Of a DNA stretch of 64,000 nt, positions 12,133-26,873 are shown piece after piece (position 1 is the first letter of the stretch; each line of letters begins with the position of its first letter). This stretch comes from Chloranthus sessilifolius (lineage: Eukaryota; Streptophyta; Magnoliopsida; Chloranthales; Chloranthaceae). The notes beneath the pieces were generated by a model, which had not been told where the DNA came from, did no database searches, and was given only the letters and a program-made list of their open reading frames with translations. The translations under genes were made by a program, and so were the position numbers. The stretch spans positions 70,140,671 through 70,204,670 of the forward strand of contig CM037598.1 of NCBI GenBank assembly GCA_021018995.1. Reading direction: 5' to 3'.

Positions 12133-13457
12133 GGCTGCGTTTGGGAATCCTAGATCCAAATCCAGAGTTTGATTCCACCTTTTTGTGTGTTTAAGTTTGG
12201 ATTTAGTAAATCCACCTGTATTTAGAAATTCATGTATGAACTATAGAAAAGTAGATTTATAAATAACACCGCTTAAGCATTATTTGAAATTCTAAATCTT
12301 ACATCAACATATAATTAATTATATGTAATGAATAAAAAATTGTTACCCAATGCTATCATGAGTATGGTTCGACCTTATAATCGACTAGCCTGAGCTAAGT
12401 ACTTTTAAGCTTGACAAGCCCGACGTGCGAGTTCAGTTAGATTAAGTTGATCTGACCCAATATTTTATATAATATCAATGAAAATAAGAGATTTTTAACT
12501 AGTTGGGTCGGGTTTTTAAATCAAGTATCAAGTCAGGCATAGTCTATTGCACCATTGGGCAAGGTTAGGCACATATCGATTTCTCATTGGGCAACCAAAC
12601 TTTAAGCTCGACTCAACCCAATAGTTTACGTGTTGGATACATAACCTTGACCCGTCATGTCGAGTCGGGCATAGGATTTGTGTCGAGTCAAGCATAAGAC
12701 ATCCGGCTACTTTCAAGTCTAGTAAATCCGATAATTTATACATAAAAGACTAAAAATAGGTAGTTTTTTACGGGGTCGAGTCAGGTTTTTAGGTTGAGTT
12801 TGGTAGAGTGCACCTCTAATCAGGTCGGGGCCATCGAGCATTTGTCATTTTGGCCTATTAGGCAACCAAAATTTTAGCCCCATAGGTTAGTATCCTTACA
12901 TAGAATTACGGGTGGAAAACAAATACCGAAAATCGATGAAACCGAATCAAAACCAAACTGAGATCAATGGATAAGTTCAGTTTCGATTTTGGGTGCCAAA
13001 AATCAAAAACTGGTTGAGTAGGGAAAGAAAACCGACCCTAAACTGAAAAATCAGAAATAAAAATAATAATAATAATAATTAATATTTTATAAAAAAAAAT
13101 CGAAAACAGATCAATTCTGTTTCAGTTCAAAGGGTGGGGAGTTCGATTAACCGAACTCAACATTTCGATCCTGGTTCGGTTTCAGGTGAACCGACACCGA
13201 AACCAAAAATTTTAGTTTCGATTTTGATTCAGCTCACAAAACTTCCACCCCTACATAAAACGAAGGAAACCAATGAAATATATATTATTTTTATAAAAAA
13301 TTAGTCAAATGAAATATCTATAAATCTTTGAGCCAAATCATAAGGCAATGCTTAAACATCCATGCAAGAGATTTACAAATCCAAATATTTCAACTTTTGA
13401 ATTTGAAATACTTGAATCAAAATCTGTAAATCCAAATACTTGTTCCCAAACATAACC
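12133..13457. mobile_element. Tourist/PIF-Harbinger-like element with inner insertions
   Basis: Inverted ends GGCTGCGTTTGGGAA and TTCCCAAACATAACC are flanked on both sides by TAA, the 3-bp target duplication typical of PIF-Harbinger. Matching subterminal arms (ATCCAAAT-rich) fold back on each other. The length is inflated by inserted material, including a MITE at 12910-13250 and a GGGTCGGG-rich segment at about 12360-12830. Confidence 0.7.
12910..13250. mobile_element. hAT-like MITE with GGGTGGAAA ends
   Basis: Inverted ends GGGTGGAAA and TTCCACCC bound a segment rich in AACCGAA/TTCGGTT. A related segment rich in the same words occurs near 30115-30500. No convincing 8-bp duplication was found. 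Confidence 0.5.
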
Positions 13458-13689
13458 TAAGGGAATTGTGAGACTTAGGTTAAATTAGGATTAGGGTTTG
13501 GAAACGGGATTAAGTCCTAATTATGTTTATCAATCAATATGCATGCTCAACTCAAAAAAATATTATTTTTTTAATTAATTGGTGTGCAATTAGCATAAAT
13601 TAAAGAAAGTTACTTAAGGTGTGCATCAAGAAAACAATTGGTGTGCGTGTAGAGCCCTCAAAAAATAATGGCTCCGGAAAATAATTGTA

Positions 13690-13955
13690 GGCGTATATAC
13701 CCTCTTCATTGTAAGGTTAGCATCGTCCCTGGACTTATTTTTATGAAATTACAAGACATTTTAGTATAACTGAACTAAATAATAAATAAGGTGTGTGCAA
13801 TGAATGAGGTGTCCTCAGTCCTTTCAAACACCTCATTTATCACCTAGTTCAACTTTACTAAAATATCTTTTATAATTTTATGAAAATGGCCTTTAATATG
13901 AGTACTATTGTTCGGAGAAGAGGCTAACCTCACAATGACGAGGGTCAAGGTGAGG
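13690..13955. mobile_element. Foldback MITE
   Basis: Two arms of about 100 bp are inverted copies of each other (TTTTAGTATAACTGAAC with GTTCAACTTTACTAAAA, and ATGAATGAGGTG with CACCTCATTTAT). The outer parts GGTTAGCAT/AGGCTAACC also pair. Confidence 0.55.
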
Positions 13956-14353
13956 TTAGCATTCCCCTTTTTATAATCAAGAAAACTAACCACTAATCAG
14001 AGCAATCATTTGCTTCTGCAAGCCACCCTGCTTTTAGATCGGTAAACACACTATCCTGATCAATGAACTGAAAACCATGCTGATGAAAGCCATGAGTAGG
14101 AAGGCTCCACATTCAGCTCTAACATAAGAAAGTGAAGAAAATTGTGGCTTCTCAAAACATTTTAAAAAAAAAAAAAATAACCGAAGAAACCATGGTTGAA
14201 GAAGATGGAAAGTGTGTAGATATAAAGTTGAAGATGGTATGAAAAAATTTTAGTTGCAAGTCAATTTTCTTTAGTCAACTGTGTAGGTAACATTAATAGG
14301 TTTGAGACTAAAAGCACTCTAAATCTACTTCTCTTTCAGAGCCATTAATCTTT

Positions 14354-15011
14354 GGGCCTGTTTGGATAGGGGGAAAGGAAAAAAAATCATGGGTAAGAAA
14401 AGGAAATGTGATACTTTCCTATATTTGATAACAAAGTTGTGTCACTGAAAACCATAGGAAAATTTAAATGTTTCTTTTCCATTGGAAACCGACAAATCTC
14501 TCTAAAATAGGAGGATTTCATCGGAAAACTTGTCATTCTCGATTTCTCTTTCTCTCTCCTCTATCTCTCTTTTTTAATGAATAAATTGAAACAAAATCAA
14601 CTATTGAAAAAATTATAAAAATTAAAATAAAATAATAAAAAATTAAATTTTTTTTAAAAAGTAAAAAAAATAATAATAAAATAAAATAAATATAAATATA
14701 AATAAGACTTTAAAAAAATAATAATAATAATAATAATTTTAAAAATAAAATAAAAATAATTAAAATAAATAAATTATAAAATATAAAAATAAAATAAATA
14801 TATAAAAATTAAAAAATTAAAAATAATAAAACAATCAATATTGGGTGTGTGAGATATACTATCGATAATGGTCATTTTCTATTGTCTATGTGTCAATTAC
14901 ACAATCCAAACACCGGAAAACAATGAATTCCTATGAATTCCCAAAGAGCCGGCATCTATTGGATTTACAAAATATTTTCCTATATTCTTCGAAAAATTGC
15001 CAAACAGACCC
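14354..15011. mobile_element. Tourist-like element with GGGCCTGTTTGG ends
   Basis: Inverted ends GGGCCTGTTTGG and CCAAACAGACCC are flanked by TTT and TTA. The centre (14575-14840) is almost pure A/T. A second Tourist-like 5' end (GGTTGTGTTTGG) begins at about 15015, but its partner end was not found. Confidence 0.6.
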
Positions 15012-15492
15012 TTAGGTTGTGTTTGGTTAGGGGGAAAAGAAAAGAAATGGGAGGAAAATAAACTCAATTCTATTGATTTCTTAATATTTGGTGAGAAAAA
15101 ATTGTATCGGAAAACAAGCCCTTTTCCTCACCTCCGGAAAAGATTAAATCTTAGAAAAATCCTAGGATCTTGTCATTAGTCATTAGTCGGAAATGGCCCT
15201 TGTAGCCCCGTACATTCCCTTCCCCCTTCCTTCTGGCCAAGTTAATTAAATATTCCAAAATTTTATATATATAATACAAAAGAAGGCACGAATCCGATGC
15301 AAGGTCTCACCCCGATGGAATGAGGGACGTACAAATGCACCATTCAATGGCCATCTGTCTGATTCTTCTTTGCAAGAAGATGACCCGCCATCCACTGCAA
15401 AGTGGAGTCACTTCCTTTGAGCACCACTTCTCTATGTCAAGGCCCTCCAAATTTGAAGCCACTATAATATGAAAAAAAATTAACTTAAAGAG
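15012..15492. other. 3' flank of the helicase gene
   Basis: Apart from the possible Tourist-like end at 15015 and a short TA run near 15265, nothing is recognised between the last MITE and the putative polyadenylation signal of RH57. Confidence 0.4.
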
Positions 15493-15498
15493 TTTATT
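15493..15498 (-). terminator. RH57: Putative polyadenylation signal of RH57
   Basis: The minus strand has AATAAA 144 bases after the stop codon, followed by a T-rich stretch. This would give a 3' UTR of about 150-200 nt. Confidence 0.5.
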
Positions 15499-15641
15499 CC
15501 AGCAGAGGCAGGTCAGTTTGTAAAATCACTTGAACTAGAAACTCGAAGATTAAGAAAAGATCAATTTATAACATTGATCGATGGGTACAGATGAGTAGCT
15601 CACCAGAGAATCTTTCCGATAGCCAGAAATGCCACTTGTCA

Positions 15642-15865
15642 TTACTTGCCGCCACTTTCTTCTGCAATATCACGAGGTTGGGTCAAAATAGAATCCCTTT
15701 GGGGCCTGTGCTTTTTCCGCCTGAGTTTGGGCAAGGCAAGGATCCAAGAAGGAACCTCACAGCCTGAAGCCACCATCACATTGGCGATATTCCGCAGAAA
15801 TGGTACATCATCTTCCGTGAATAACACTATAGCTTCTCCACTCCGCCCTGCTCTCCCAGACCGAC
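15642..15865 (-). CDS. RH57: RH57 exon 12 (C-terminus and stop)
   Basis: This exon encodes residues 457-530. It completes motif VI (GRSGRAGR), then [14 protein letters not shown] and the basic tail [12 protein letters not shown] that is conserved in RH57. The acceptor is AAATAG before 15865; TAA is at 15642-15644. Confidence 0.93.
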
Positions 15866-16629
15866 CTATTTGGAGAAAATATGAACATGACTTAACTTAC
15901 CATATTCCCAGACAAAAAGGTTGGCAAACAAAATTAAGGAATAAATAAAAGAGTACCTTTAAATTCACTCACTGAATCTACGTTCACCCATGTTGAAAGA
16001 CCATTGACTGCTTGGCATCAGACATGAAGATTATTTTATGTCGGGAGATATTGAGATCATCAGCGTACCATCGTACGGTGAATTTTATCGAGTGGCACAC
16101 ATTCCAGAAAAGTGACCTTAACCATCACGCGAACTCATCATGCTCAAACCTGATTTTAAGGTCACTTTTTTAGGATGTGCCACATAAAATAAAAGCCTCA
16201 CTGTCTGATGGTACATCCATGATCTCAAGAACCATCATGTGAAAGATTGGGACAAAAACTATCTCTATCGTTTGAATCAAAGCAGTCACTGAGCTTCAGT
16301 GTGGGTGAATTTAAAGGTACTCTAGACAGAAATAAGTCAATTAATCCAAGAGCTGCATATGAATTCAAAATATATGTGAATATGTAAGTTAAGAAGTGAA
16401 AATAAGTACTCACCAATGAAATCCCACTAGCTTCGAATATGCATGAATGAAAAATGCCAATTCCAGAGGATTAAAAAATGATGATAAAAAATAACCTAAG
16501 CTGGCTTCAGTATGTTCCAATTTAACTGGATCTAGTGGAAAGAAAGAATTACATATGCATATGCCTCAAAGTAAAAGGTGGGGTAAGGGCCACGACTAGG
16601 TCTAGGCACACTTGTTACATACATTATTT

Positions 16630-16684
<55 letters not shown>

Positions 16685-17159
16685 GAAGCCAGTACTTGCA
16701 CACGAGACATTGGCCGCCCTTGCACATAGTTTAAAAGAAAGACTTGGTATTTTGGGGATGATGCTTTTCATATGTCACAAGTCCCCAAAAATACCAAGTC
16801 TTTCTCTAAAACAATGGGCAAGGGCCAACTTCTCGTGATGTACTTGTCACATGAATCAATGAAAATTGGATGAACCAAATCAACCAATTTTAGTATAACG
16901 TAACTTCAAACATTATATGTGTCAGATGATAATATGAAACAATCAGAAAGCACATGCATGAATAGTTAAAACTTGAACATCCATAATCAATCAAGGATTC
17001 AACACTCAACAAGCAACAACTTTCTGCATAGAAAGGCTCAAATCTAAAAATGATATTACATAAACATCCAAAATCCAAATGTTAATAATAGTTACAATTT
17101 TAAGTAGAGGTTCACATAAGCACTAAAAATAATGTATTTAGGGTATATATGTATTTGGT

Positions 17160-17201
<42 letters not shown>

Positions 17202-17470
17202 GATCCCTACACTTTGTGTAGCGTTTGAATGCTTCACTAGTACCGAGATCACGTGCCCCGTGGCATGTGGTCCCAAAACAAACATCTGTTTGGGGATTAT
17301 TAGCAATGTGGAATTTGATCTTAAAAAAAAAAAAACTAATATTACGGTTTTTTTGCCCCTTAAAACTGTAGGTCAAAGTTTGGCGCAACATGATCTTCGG
17401 TTTAGGTGCCAATTGGCATCCAAATGACACTTAGGCAGCGTTGAATGCTACATGCTAATGTAGCATTCCG

Positions 17471-17538
<68 letters not shown>

Positions 17539-20500
17539 CCCGAGGAAAAAATAGTTGCTTACAGGGGCAGAGGAGAGAGAGGGAGGGAAGCCTAGGCGAG
17601 ATCCTCGTCTAGCTTCACAATCGGTTGGTCAATGAGGTTGAGCTTGTCTAGGATAGGCGAGGCAAGAGCCCCTTTGCCTAATCTAGGTGACAATTTTGGT
17701 AAGCAATGCTAAGCACACAATCTATGAACTTTTGTATAAAGGATGTATGGTGCAACTAGATAGGTAGTAGATGGACATCATTGGTGAATTTTTTTAGGGA
17801 TAATGGCTCCTGACAGACATTTAAATACCAAATGGAGTTTAAAACTTTAAATCTCACACCGTTGAAGTGTGATTTATATGCCATGTGACACACCTCTATG
17901 ATCAATCTAAATAGTCCAAGTGGCAATCTATCACTTGTACATGTCTCAACCTACAGAAACATGCTTATAGGTGGATGTGAACCATCTGATTCACGAACAT
18001 TAATAATAGCCTTTCAAAGTAAAAACAACAATGGATATTACAGTCCAAAAATTGAATGGTAATTTTCCCTAAAACACCATTTTTGGGCCTATTGAGCTTC
18101 AATCTATGATCCATCACTCTGACAGTATGGATCACCCACATCTTAAACCATTGATGGTGTAAGATCAGGTAAACACCATTTTGCTGTTTAAATGACGATC
18201 AGGAGAGTCGAGTGGTCCTTTTTTTTCCTTATCATTGAACTCAAATAGCAAACTTGACATCAAAAGGTTGACAGAACTGTTGTTTCTGTTGATGAAAGAA
18301 GTAATCAAACCTAAACAATTAAAAAGGTTACGTATGTCATTTCAAATGAAGCCGCTCACATTTACATAGGTATTTGTAAGTCAACTCAACATACATCCTA
18401 TGAATTCTTCTTCGCATGATCATTCATTTCAAATATAGATCAACGGTTATGCATGAGCTACTAGTTGAAAAGAATACCAATCCGGTGAATATATGCTGCT
18501 GCTGATTCAGGGAAATCATAATTAATCACGCAGTTGACGCCCTTAAAGTCCATACCACGAGCGATAACATCAGTGGCAATTAAAACCCATGTTTTCCCTG
18601 CCCTAAAACTGTCCACAGCATTTTCTCTCTGTGCAAAAAAGCCAAAAAGAATAAGAAATTTAATTTTCATTTCATAACAAATCATTGGAGAATATGTAAA
18701 AAAGGAATGTTCAAGAAGCACTTCAACCCAAAAGCATTACCACAAGGGTTGTTGGTTTGACATTCTACCTATGGCACACAAACCTTGTCCATGGCACACG
18801 CACCATGCAATACCAATACATGCAAGTCATCTATCCACGCTCATGCGCATCTAGTCACCACACTAGCACACTACTTAGCTCAATTAGTCATCTTCACCAC
18901 ACATAAGGGAGCACGCACGCAACGTAAGGCCTGCACACCTCCACGCTCGTGCGTCACACACCTAGCTCCAAGGCTAACGCCTTCATGCTAGCCAACCAAC
19001 CAAACAAGTCAGGTCAGCCCAATACGCGACCCGGCCCGATATGTTCCCGGGTCGGGTACATAAACTTGACCCATCGTGTTGTGTCAGATCGACCAAAAGG
19101 TTTTGTCGAGTCGGGTCAGGTCGGGTGTTTGCCTGGTCGGGTCAGGTCGGGTATTTTATATGTAAAAAGCACAAAAAAGGGGTTTTTTTATTAGATCGAG
19201 TCAGGTTCTTGGGTTGGGTTAAGTGCACCATCGGGTCGGGTATACCGCCAAGTTGGGTCGGGCTTTTGGGATTTTTTATTGGGCATAAAAAAATTTGACC
19301 TGATCTGGGCCGACCCGAGCCGTTGACAGCCCTAATATTTACCAGTCTCAAGCCTACACTCCTACTCCTTTTCCAACCTTAGTATGAGATTTTGCGTTTA
19401 TTAATGTTTGATAATTCAACAGAATCAAATTACCTGTGATGGAGTCAGGTCCGCATGGATAACATCAGAATTTATGTTATCAAAAGCCAACTCCTTGTAT
19501 AGCTCCTTCGCGCGTTCCTTGCTTTGGACGAACACTAGAATGGGTGGGTTCAGGCTCTGCACACCAGTAGGACCATATGTATAACAAAAGACTTGTGCAT
19601 TAGCAAGGAGGATGAGAATATTGCAATTGAAGTTGAGAAACAAAAGAAAAAACAAAAGAAGTGATGATGAGAAGAAGAGTACCTTTAAATGCACCCACGG
19701 AATATTAGAGGGCGCCCCCAGAAATCCCATTGACTCCTTTGAATCAGATGATGGAGATCGTTTTTCGTCCCAATCTTACACATAATGACAATGGATCTTG
19801 AGATCATGGGCGAACATCAGATGGTCAATTTTTTATTTCACGTGGCGCACATCTTAAAAAATGACTAAAAAATCAGGTTTGAGAATGATGAGTGCCATGT
19901 GATGTTAAGGTCACTTTTTTGGGTTATGTGCCTCATTAAATAAAAATCTAACCATCTTATAGTACACCCGTGATCTCAAGATCCATCATGTAAAAAATTG
20001 AGACAAAAAACAATCTCCATCATCTGATTCAAAGTAGTCAATGGTTCAGCATGGGTGCCCTCAAAAGAATCAGCAGGTGAATTTAAGGTACTCTAATGAA
20101 AATAGCAAAGAATAATGATGACTGGTAGATACTACTAGGGAATTACTAAAATCAGATGTAGGCTTGTTGATGTCTCTTTCTCAACATATATATATTCTAA
20201 CCTTAATATACACCTTATGATTAGAAGATTTCTGGAGATACACTAAGAGAAACATTTAAATAACAAGTGCAATGGCAGCATACCTCTTTAAAGCTTTGCC
20301 GAAGTGCAAGTAGCTTTCCTTCTTCACATCCAACAAAAACCAGTCTTTGCTTTATCAATTCTGAAGCAGAATTCCTGAAAAAAGATATTCAAACGAGAGA
20401 TATCAAGCTGCAGAGTAACCTAACCCGAGCTAATGATTTGCAATTGGTAGCATCTAATACTTACTTCTTACCAACAATGACTCGAACTGCATCATGCATT

Positions 20501-23184
20501 ATGGTGCGTGCAAGTTCTTCAACAGACTCAGGTAAGGTAGCGCTAAATAATGAACGTAGTATCGAAGGACTTGAGCATGCTTTGACCACAGAATCAATTT
20601 GCTCTACGAAACCAAGCTCAAATAGCTTATCTGATTCATCCAAGATGAGGTATTCCACCCTTGCATAAATTTAAAAATAAATCCTTTAAAAAGCACGTTA
20701 AGACAATGACATGGTACTTGCATATGACAATCAATTTCTTCTTTTCAAGTCTGACTAGGAATGTCAAGGTTGGGTCAAAATATTGGCTGCCCAATAAGAA
20801 AACTGTATATCATATGCCCAACCCAACCCGATGGTCCACTCAAGCCGACCCAATCCAATGCCCGGCCCGAAACTGGTTAAAAAACCCTATCTTTATATAT
20901 ATATATATATATATAAAATATTGGGTCGTATCAGGTCAACCCAACTTGGCGAATACTCGACCCAACACAACCTATTGGTCGACCTGAAGGTCAGGTCGGG
21001 TGTCTCATGCCCAACCCGACAGGTCAGGTTAACATACCCGACCCGGTAAAACATCGGATCGGATGTCGGGTGACCAGTTGACAGTCCTAAGTCTGAGAAT
21101 CAAACCTGTATCCTCTTTAATCCAAACCATAGCATGGTCAATCTCTAGATTAAAAACATTTTTTACCAATCTACATGATTTTCCCATAACAATAAAGCTA
21201 TGGTTGTGCCAAACTCGTAAGAGTAATAATGTTTTAAGAGATTTCACGTAAAAACTCTCAAAAAGCAGTAAAAAAAATTTGTATCTACAGAAAGAAACTC
21301 AAAAAATAGAACAAAACAATAGATAATACAAATAACGCATCTAAAGGACAGCACTACAAGATCCCTAAATTTTGTAACTAAAAGGGAACCTGCCATTCCC
21401 AGTTAACAAGATATCTTGTCACACATTTTCGCTTATGTATTGTTGCTATGAATTTGGTCTCCATCCAATAGAGTCTATATCCTTGCCATTTGCCTGATAC
21501 AACAAAATGGATCCAGATTTTCATGTATTTATTTGATCCAAGTCTCTAAGATTAAAACTGATTTTCTTTCTAAATATGTCATAATTTTCACCAGGCAGAT
21601 CTTTTTATTCCAGCTACCTCCTCTTCATAGTAGTTGCAGATGAGCTTTGCTTAAACTAACCATAGTTGCCGTGAGTTGGTAGAGCACACTGGTACGGATA
21701 CGGGTACTGGTACGTTTAGATGAAAAAAGTTTTTGGTACGTTTTTTATTAATGCGTCTTCGATACGATGTTGGTACAACATAGGAACATAATAGATGCGT
21801 TATATGTACGAAATAGATACGACATAGATTCGAGATGGATTCGCAATAGAAACATTAGTTGTGCGGCATAGAGCTACATGGATGTGACATAGCATATATA
21901 TGATATTGGTGTAACATATATGAGAATTATATTTTGATGTATGATGACTCAGATTTTTAATTTTTATTAGAAGTCGGGAAGTTCTTCCTTTTCTTTCTTC
22001 TTTTTAGTTTCAAATCTCGGACAGAATGGAACAATGGAATGAATTAAGAGAGGAAGCTGTGACGAATGATTTCTTCTTTAGATTCCAGAATTTAAATTGT
22101 AAATTGATCACTGTTATAATCATAGAATTCGATGGTGTTAGATGCATATGTAGGAAATGGTAGTGTAGGAATGCCTTAGACTACACTTTGCTCAATTGCC
22201 AATTTCCCTAGAAGAAATAAATGTTTAAATGAATGGTCTTGATTGACTCAAGATTCTGATGAGTTTCCAGATTTTGGAAACTCATGATCACTGTTGATCA
22301 TGAGCAACCGACAGTGATCGATCATAAATTGATTATTTCCCGGAAATTTGTGAACACTAAATCATAGGTAAATTGATAGTTGACTTGTAGTATAAGTGAA
22401 ATTTTATCACAAATAAAATGATTTTTTTTTAAACCTGATTTCTGGAATAATGATGATTTTTTAAATGAAAAACAAGTCAGAAATTTCGATTTGATCGGAT
22501 GGCCCTAAGAGGCTAGATTAAGATTTCACTGATATAGGACAAAATTTAGTATTTTGGCGATTACGATAGTTGTGATGGCAATCCGTGTCGTTAGATTGAT
22601 AGGGCGGACCATAAAAAGAGATTTTAATTGATCTGTGATCAATTTGGAGTGTCCCCAGGTCAAGATCAGAAATTTGTGTGGCTTGTGATGGGCCACTAGG
22701 TGGACCCCATCAATGGCCAAGTTTGAAGGCCTTAAGGCCCAAAACATAACCTCTCAAGACTGAGTGGAAAACAATAAGATATAAATTTGGGAAAAATCCA
22801 GAAAAATTAAATTAGATAAATAAATGGGTTCCCAAAAACCCAGTCAAAAATCAGACTTTAGTTCGCTGTATCTTGACTTACGCGGAGTTCAGAGCAAAAG
22901 CAGCAAATCTGCCATGTTTGCACCAGAAATATGAACCTCCGAGAGGCTGAGAATTCAGGTGCAAGGACTCCCTCCAAATCATCTGTAAAAATTTTGGGTC
23001 AAAACTTGACCTTTGATCCAGTCTTGTGTGAAATATCAAGAGAAATATTCACCTATTTTGGGAGCTATAAATTCCGAAAATTCAGGACACAAAACAATGT
23101 CAAATGGCGCACAGCCAGTGGCCAAAATTGACCTCTGATCGGATGAACCCGATTCCATCATGATCTTTAAACAATTTGCCTTAG

Positions 23185-23245
<61 letters not shown>

Positions 23246-26200
23246 GCACACAACTTATAAAGCTTTCCAATAAGCTACTAAGTGTCCAATTTCGATATCG
23301 GCTCCAAAAGTTACAGACCGGCTTTAGAGACCATCGAATCTGGTCTGATGATCTGTCAAGAGAAGACAGATCTCTGTAAATTGGCAGCCCCGATCAACCC
23401 TAATCAGATTTTTGAGTGCCGCCACCTGGGAAAGATAAGGTTGTCAGTACTCTTTCACCCCGTTTTGGAAGGACTCAGAAATTCGTTCAGAGTCAAAAAT
23501 GGCGGTCAGTTTACTGTGAAGTATCCAGTACATTTAAGGAAAAATCTGTAAATTACGGGACATGGTTAAAATCTTGCCTTTTCCCCAGAAACCCGTGACC
23601 ATTTAAGCAATGCCAGATCACAATGACCATTGTTGATGCATTGTGGAGCCTGGATAAGGTTGACCTGGTCAACTTAGCCATGAACTGGACCTTTTGAAGG
23701 CCCAAGAGTCAGAATACTAGAATATTTCTGAGCATGACTAAAAAAGACCCAACCCAAGACAAATCACCAAAAGTTATGGCCCAGCCCAAAACTCTTTTTC
23801 GAAAAACTGATAAAGGCACCCCAAAAATTGTGTGCAACCGCTTATAAGCCCGGACCTTGCAAAGACCCGTATACTTAGATTTGAATCTAGTAAAAGTCCA
23901 AGAGACCTAGAAAATCACCCATGGACCATGAACTTGCTTGGATTGGATTAAGTCCAACGACCCGACCCGAAATCTGGTATGGATGATGTTGCTGGCATCC
24001 TTATGCCTAGTTACCAGAAAATTTAGTAAAACCATAGTTGAGACCGTAGCCTGTTGGGCCCAAGGCCCGAGGTAAATGATTAAAAAGCTTTCAATGAATG
24101 GTAATGGACCTGATGTCCTCACCCCAATGGTGAAATAAATACCACTCATGATCCTCTTAGAATCTTTGTGATGCTCTATGAGTAAATAATAGAAATCTTA
24201 GGAAGATAACCTGACTTTGGACCGTTGAATTTGAAATTCGATCAAAATCAAAAATAAGATAGTATGATCACTAGGAGGGGATACCCTCGATGAATATTGG
24301 GAATTTTCCCCAAATATTTGGAATTAGTACGCCGCTGGTAGTCAAATGGATGACTCGACTCGGGTGTTAGCTAGCATAGAATAAGAAAACACTTAGGATA
24401 ACTTGAACAGGCGCCCTGATGTCGTTCAAACCATAAAGACGATTGTTTCCTTCTTACGAATAACAATAAACATAAGGCTAAACATAAGGCCAATAGGGAC
24501 TCAAAACTGGAGAAACACTTAGCACAGTGTGAATCGATGCAATCCTCGCTGAGGATTAAATCTTGATATCCTAAGAATTGAATCTTGATTGATGATTGAC
24601 ATAGATAGTTAGATGATGATTGAGATTAATTGATGATAACCGACCGATATAGATGAATGATGAATTGAATTATTTATGATGTCTGATAATGATCTTGAAC
24701 AATAAAAGATGGGTTGAAAAATGATTGGCGAACTTTAAAAGATAAAGTCCCCAAATTGATATTGAATCATGATCTAGACTGATTATTGAACTTCTAAAAG
24801 AAGTATTTGTAACAGAAATTTCCTTGAATATTGAACCCGAATACGGGATGAATTAAATGATATCGAATTGAAAAAGGTGATGAAATTACCAAATACTGAA
24901 TATTAAATATCGAACATTGAATATTAAATTAAATACGAAATATGGACTACCGAACCTTGAATATTGATTAATTGATAACGATATTGAAAATTTGAAAGTG
25001 GAAAGATGATACTATACCGAATGTTGAACCTCACATAGCTGACCGTTGTTCTTGCGAACGGGCTCGTATGAGCACCTCGTATTCAGACGAGTTTCTGAAA
25101 TATCAGCTAAGGATTGAGTCTCGTTAAACCAACAGGGTCCTTGATCCTTGTCTTGATTGACTAAATGGCGTAGAGTGTCGACCTCTGTTTGTGCGACATT
25201 GGCAATCGAATATTGATTATCGGATCATAGTTGGTGTTTAGTATCGCACCGTATTAATTAAAAGACACTAAATAAATCATTAACTTGGTGATCAATAAAT
25301 AAATAAATAAAAAGGCCCTTAATTAACTGATAAATTGATAAATTAATAATATACTTTGTAAATCTCTAAAACTTGTTAGCTTCATGTTTTTGCTAAATTG
25401 AAATATCATGGCATGTTGTTTCCATTGTTATACTTGCCACTCTTATTCCATATTAGACAGTAATTGTGTACTACACGTTGTACCTCATACTTAGAATTCT
25501 TCTGTATAACAGTAGTTTAATTTAATTATTCCGTTGACATCACGACATGTTGGAAACTTCACTTGCACATATAACATTGTGAAATCCTCTTGAATACGAA
25601 GATTAAGCTTAGTTACATTAACTGTACTGGAAAACATGAACTAAAATCACTAAGCTTTATTAAGCTTCACGGCTTAGGGTCGTTCCATGACCCACAAATT
25701 CCAGAGACTAGCCAGCAGCCACCCAGTCACAGCTACAGGAGCAGGACAAGGAGAGATCCAGGAGCGATCACTGAGCTGATAGTTTGAGCTCATTTTGTCT
25801 ATAGAGCTACCAGCACTTGTGCACATGTGACCGGTTCACATGCTGATTTTGACGGATCTTTTCCCTTTCTTTTGAGTTTTGTTGGGTCCAATTCTTTTGA
25901 AATTACTTATGTATTTTTGTAATTGGACTTATTGTAAATATTGGTTTTTAAAAGTTGAACTTTTTGGACTATATTTTTGTCTTATAATTCTGCCATAAGT
26001 AGGATTATCTTTACATTAAAATTTTGAAAACCGAATCAGCCCAATCAGGTTAACGAAAATGGGAAAAGAAAAAAAAAGCTTCCACAAAGCATTTCCAGTA
26101 ATATTTCAAAAAAATATATGGCAAAAGAAGTTAACTGGATCGTGATTTAATTGAAATTTTTGAGAAATGAATATGAAATCAAAATCGAATTGGTGTGATG

Positions 26201-26539
26201 TCGGGCCGACCTGACTTGTAGATCGGAACGTGCGGGGCGCGAGAACCTCCCGGGTGCACGAGGCCAAGGCTGGGGGCGGGAAACTGCTCGAGTCGACCAT
26301 GGACCTCTGAAAACTGTGCAGTTCTTCAAAAATTGCATGGTTCGCACAGTTCACGGGAACAGCACGGTTCGATGGTTTAATGCATTAGAGGGTTTCGAAC
26401 CACTATTTATATTGAACCAAACCGCTTGAAGCCAAGGTTCCGATCGAACCATGGTTCAAAACACTGAATTAAATGATGGAAAATAAATAGTAAGCAAAGA
26501 ATAAGGTAAATTCAAGGTAGGGGCAACCAGGGTCATATA

Positions 26540-26578
<39 letters not shown>

Positions 26579-26834
26579 AAGAATTATGTCAGTTCCATAA
26601 TTGCCAAGTTTTCCATGCATATTGATATATAACAGGAAACAATTTTAGAAAAAGGATGGGATTCCGTTCTTGAACAATGGGAAATGCTATCGGAAACATA
26701 AATCAATGGTGGGAACATGATAGGAAATTCACAAGGAAAGAGAGTGTATGGCTTGGGAGTGAAATGTGTGGAAAAACTAAAATAACTATATATAAAAGAG
26801 AAAAATAAATAGAAAAGAATTGAAATGGACAAGA

Positions 26835-26873
<39 letters not shown>

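Noticed and set aside
16532-17430. ORFs encoding Tyr-Ile repeats
   Set aside because: They are translations of (TA)n microsatellites.
15642-20658. Separate short helicase-like ORFs that could be several gene fragments or a pseudogene
   Set aside because: They join as exons of one gene with matching phases and GT/AG borders, without stops, and cover the whole RH57 family length.
22000-25260. A further LTR retrotransposon in intron 7
   Set aside because: Base composition and simple-sequence patches suggest one, but no ends, primer site or coding motif could be identified.
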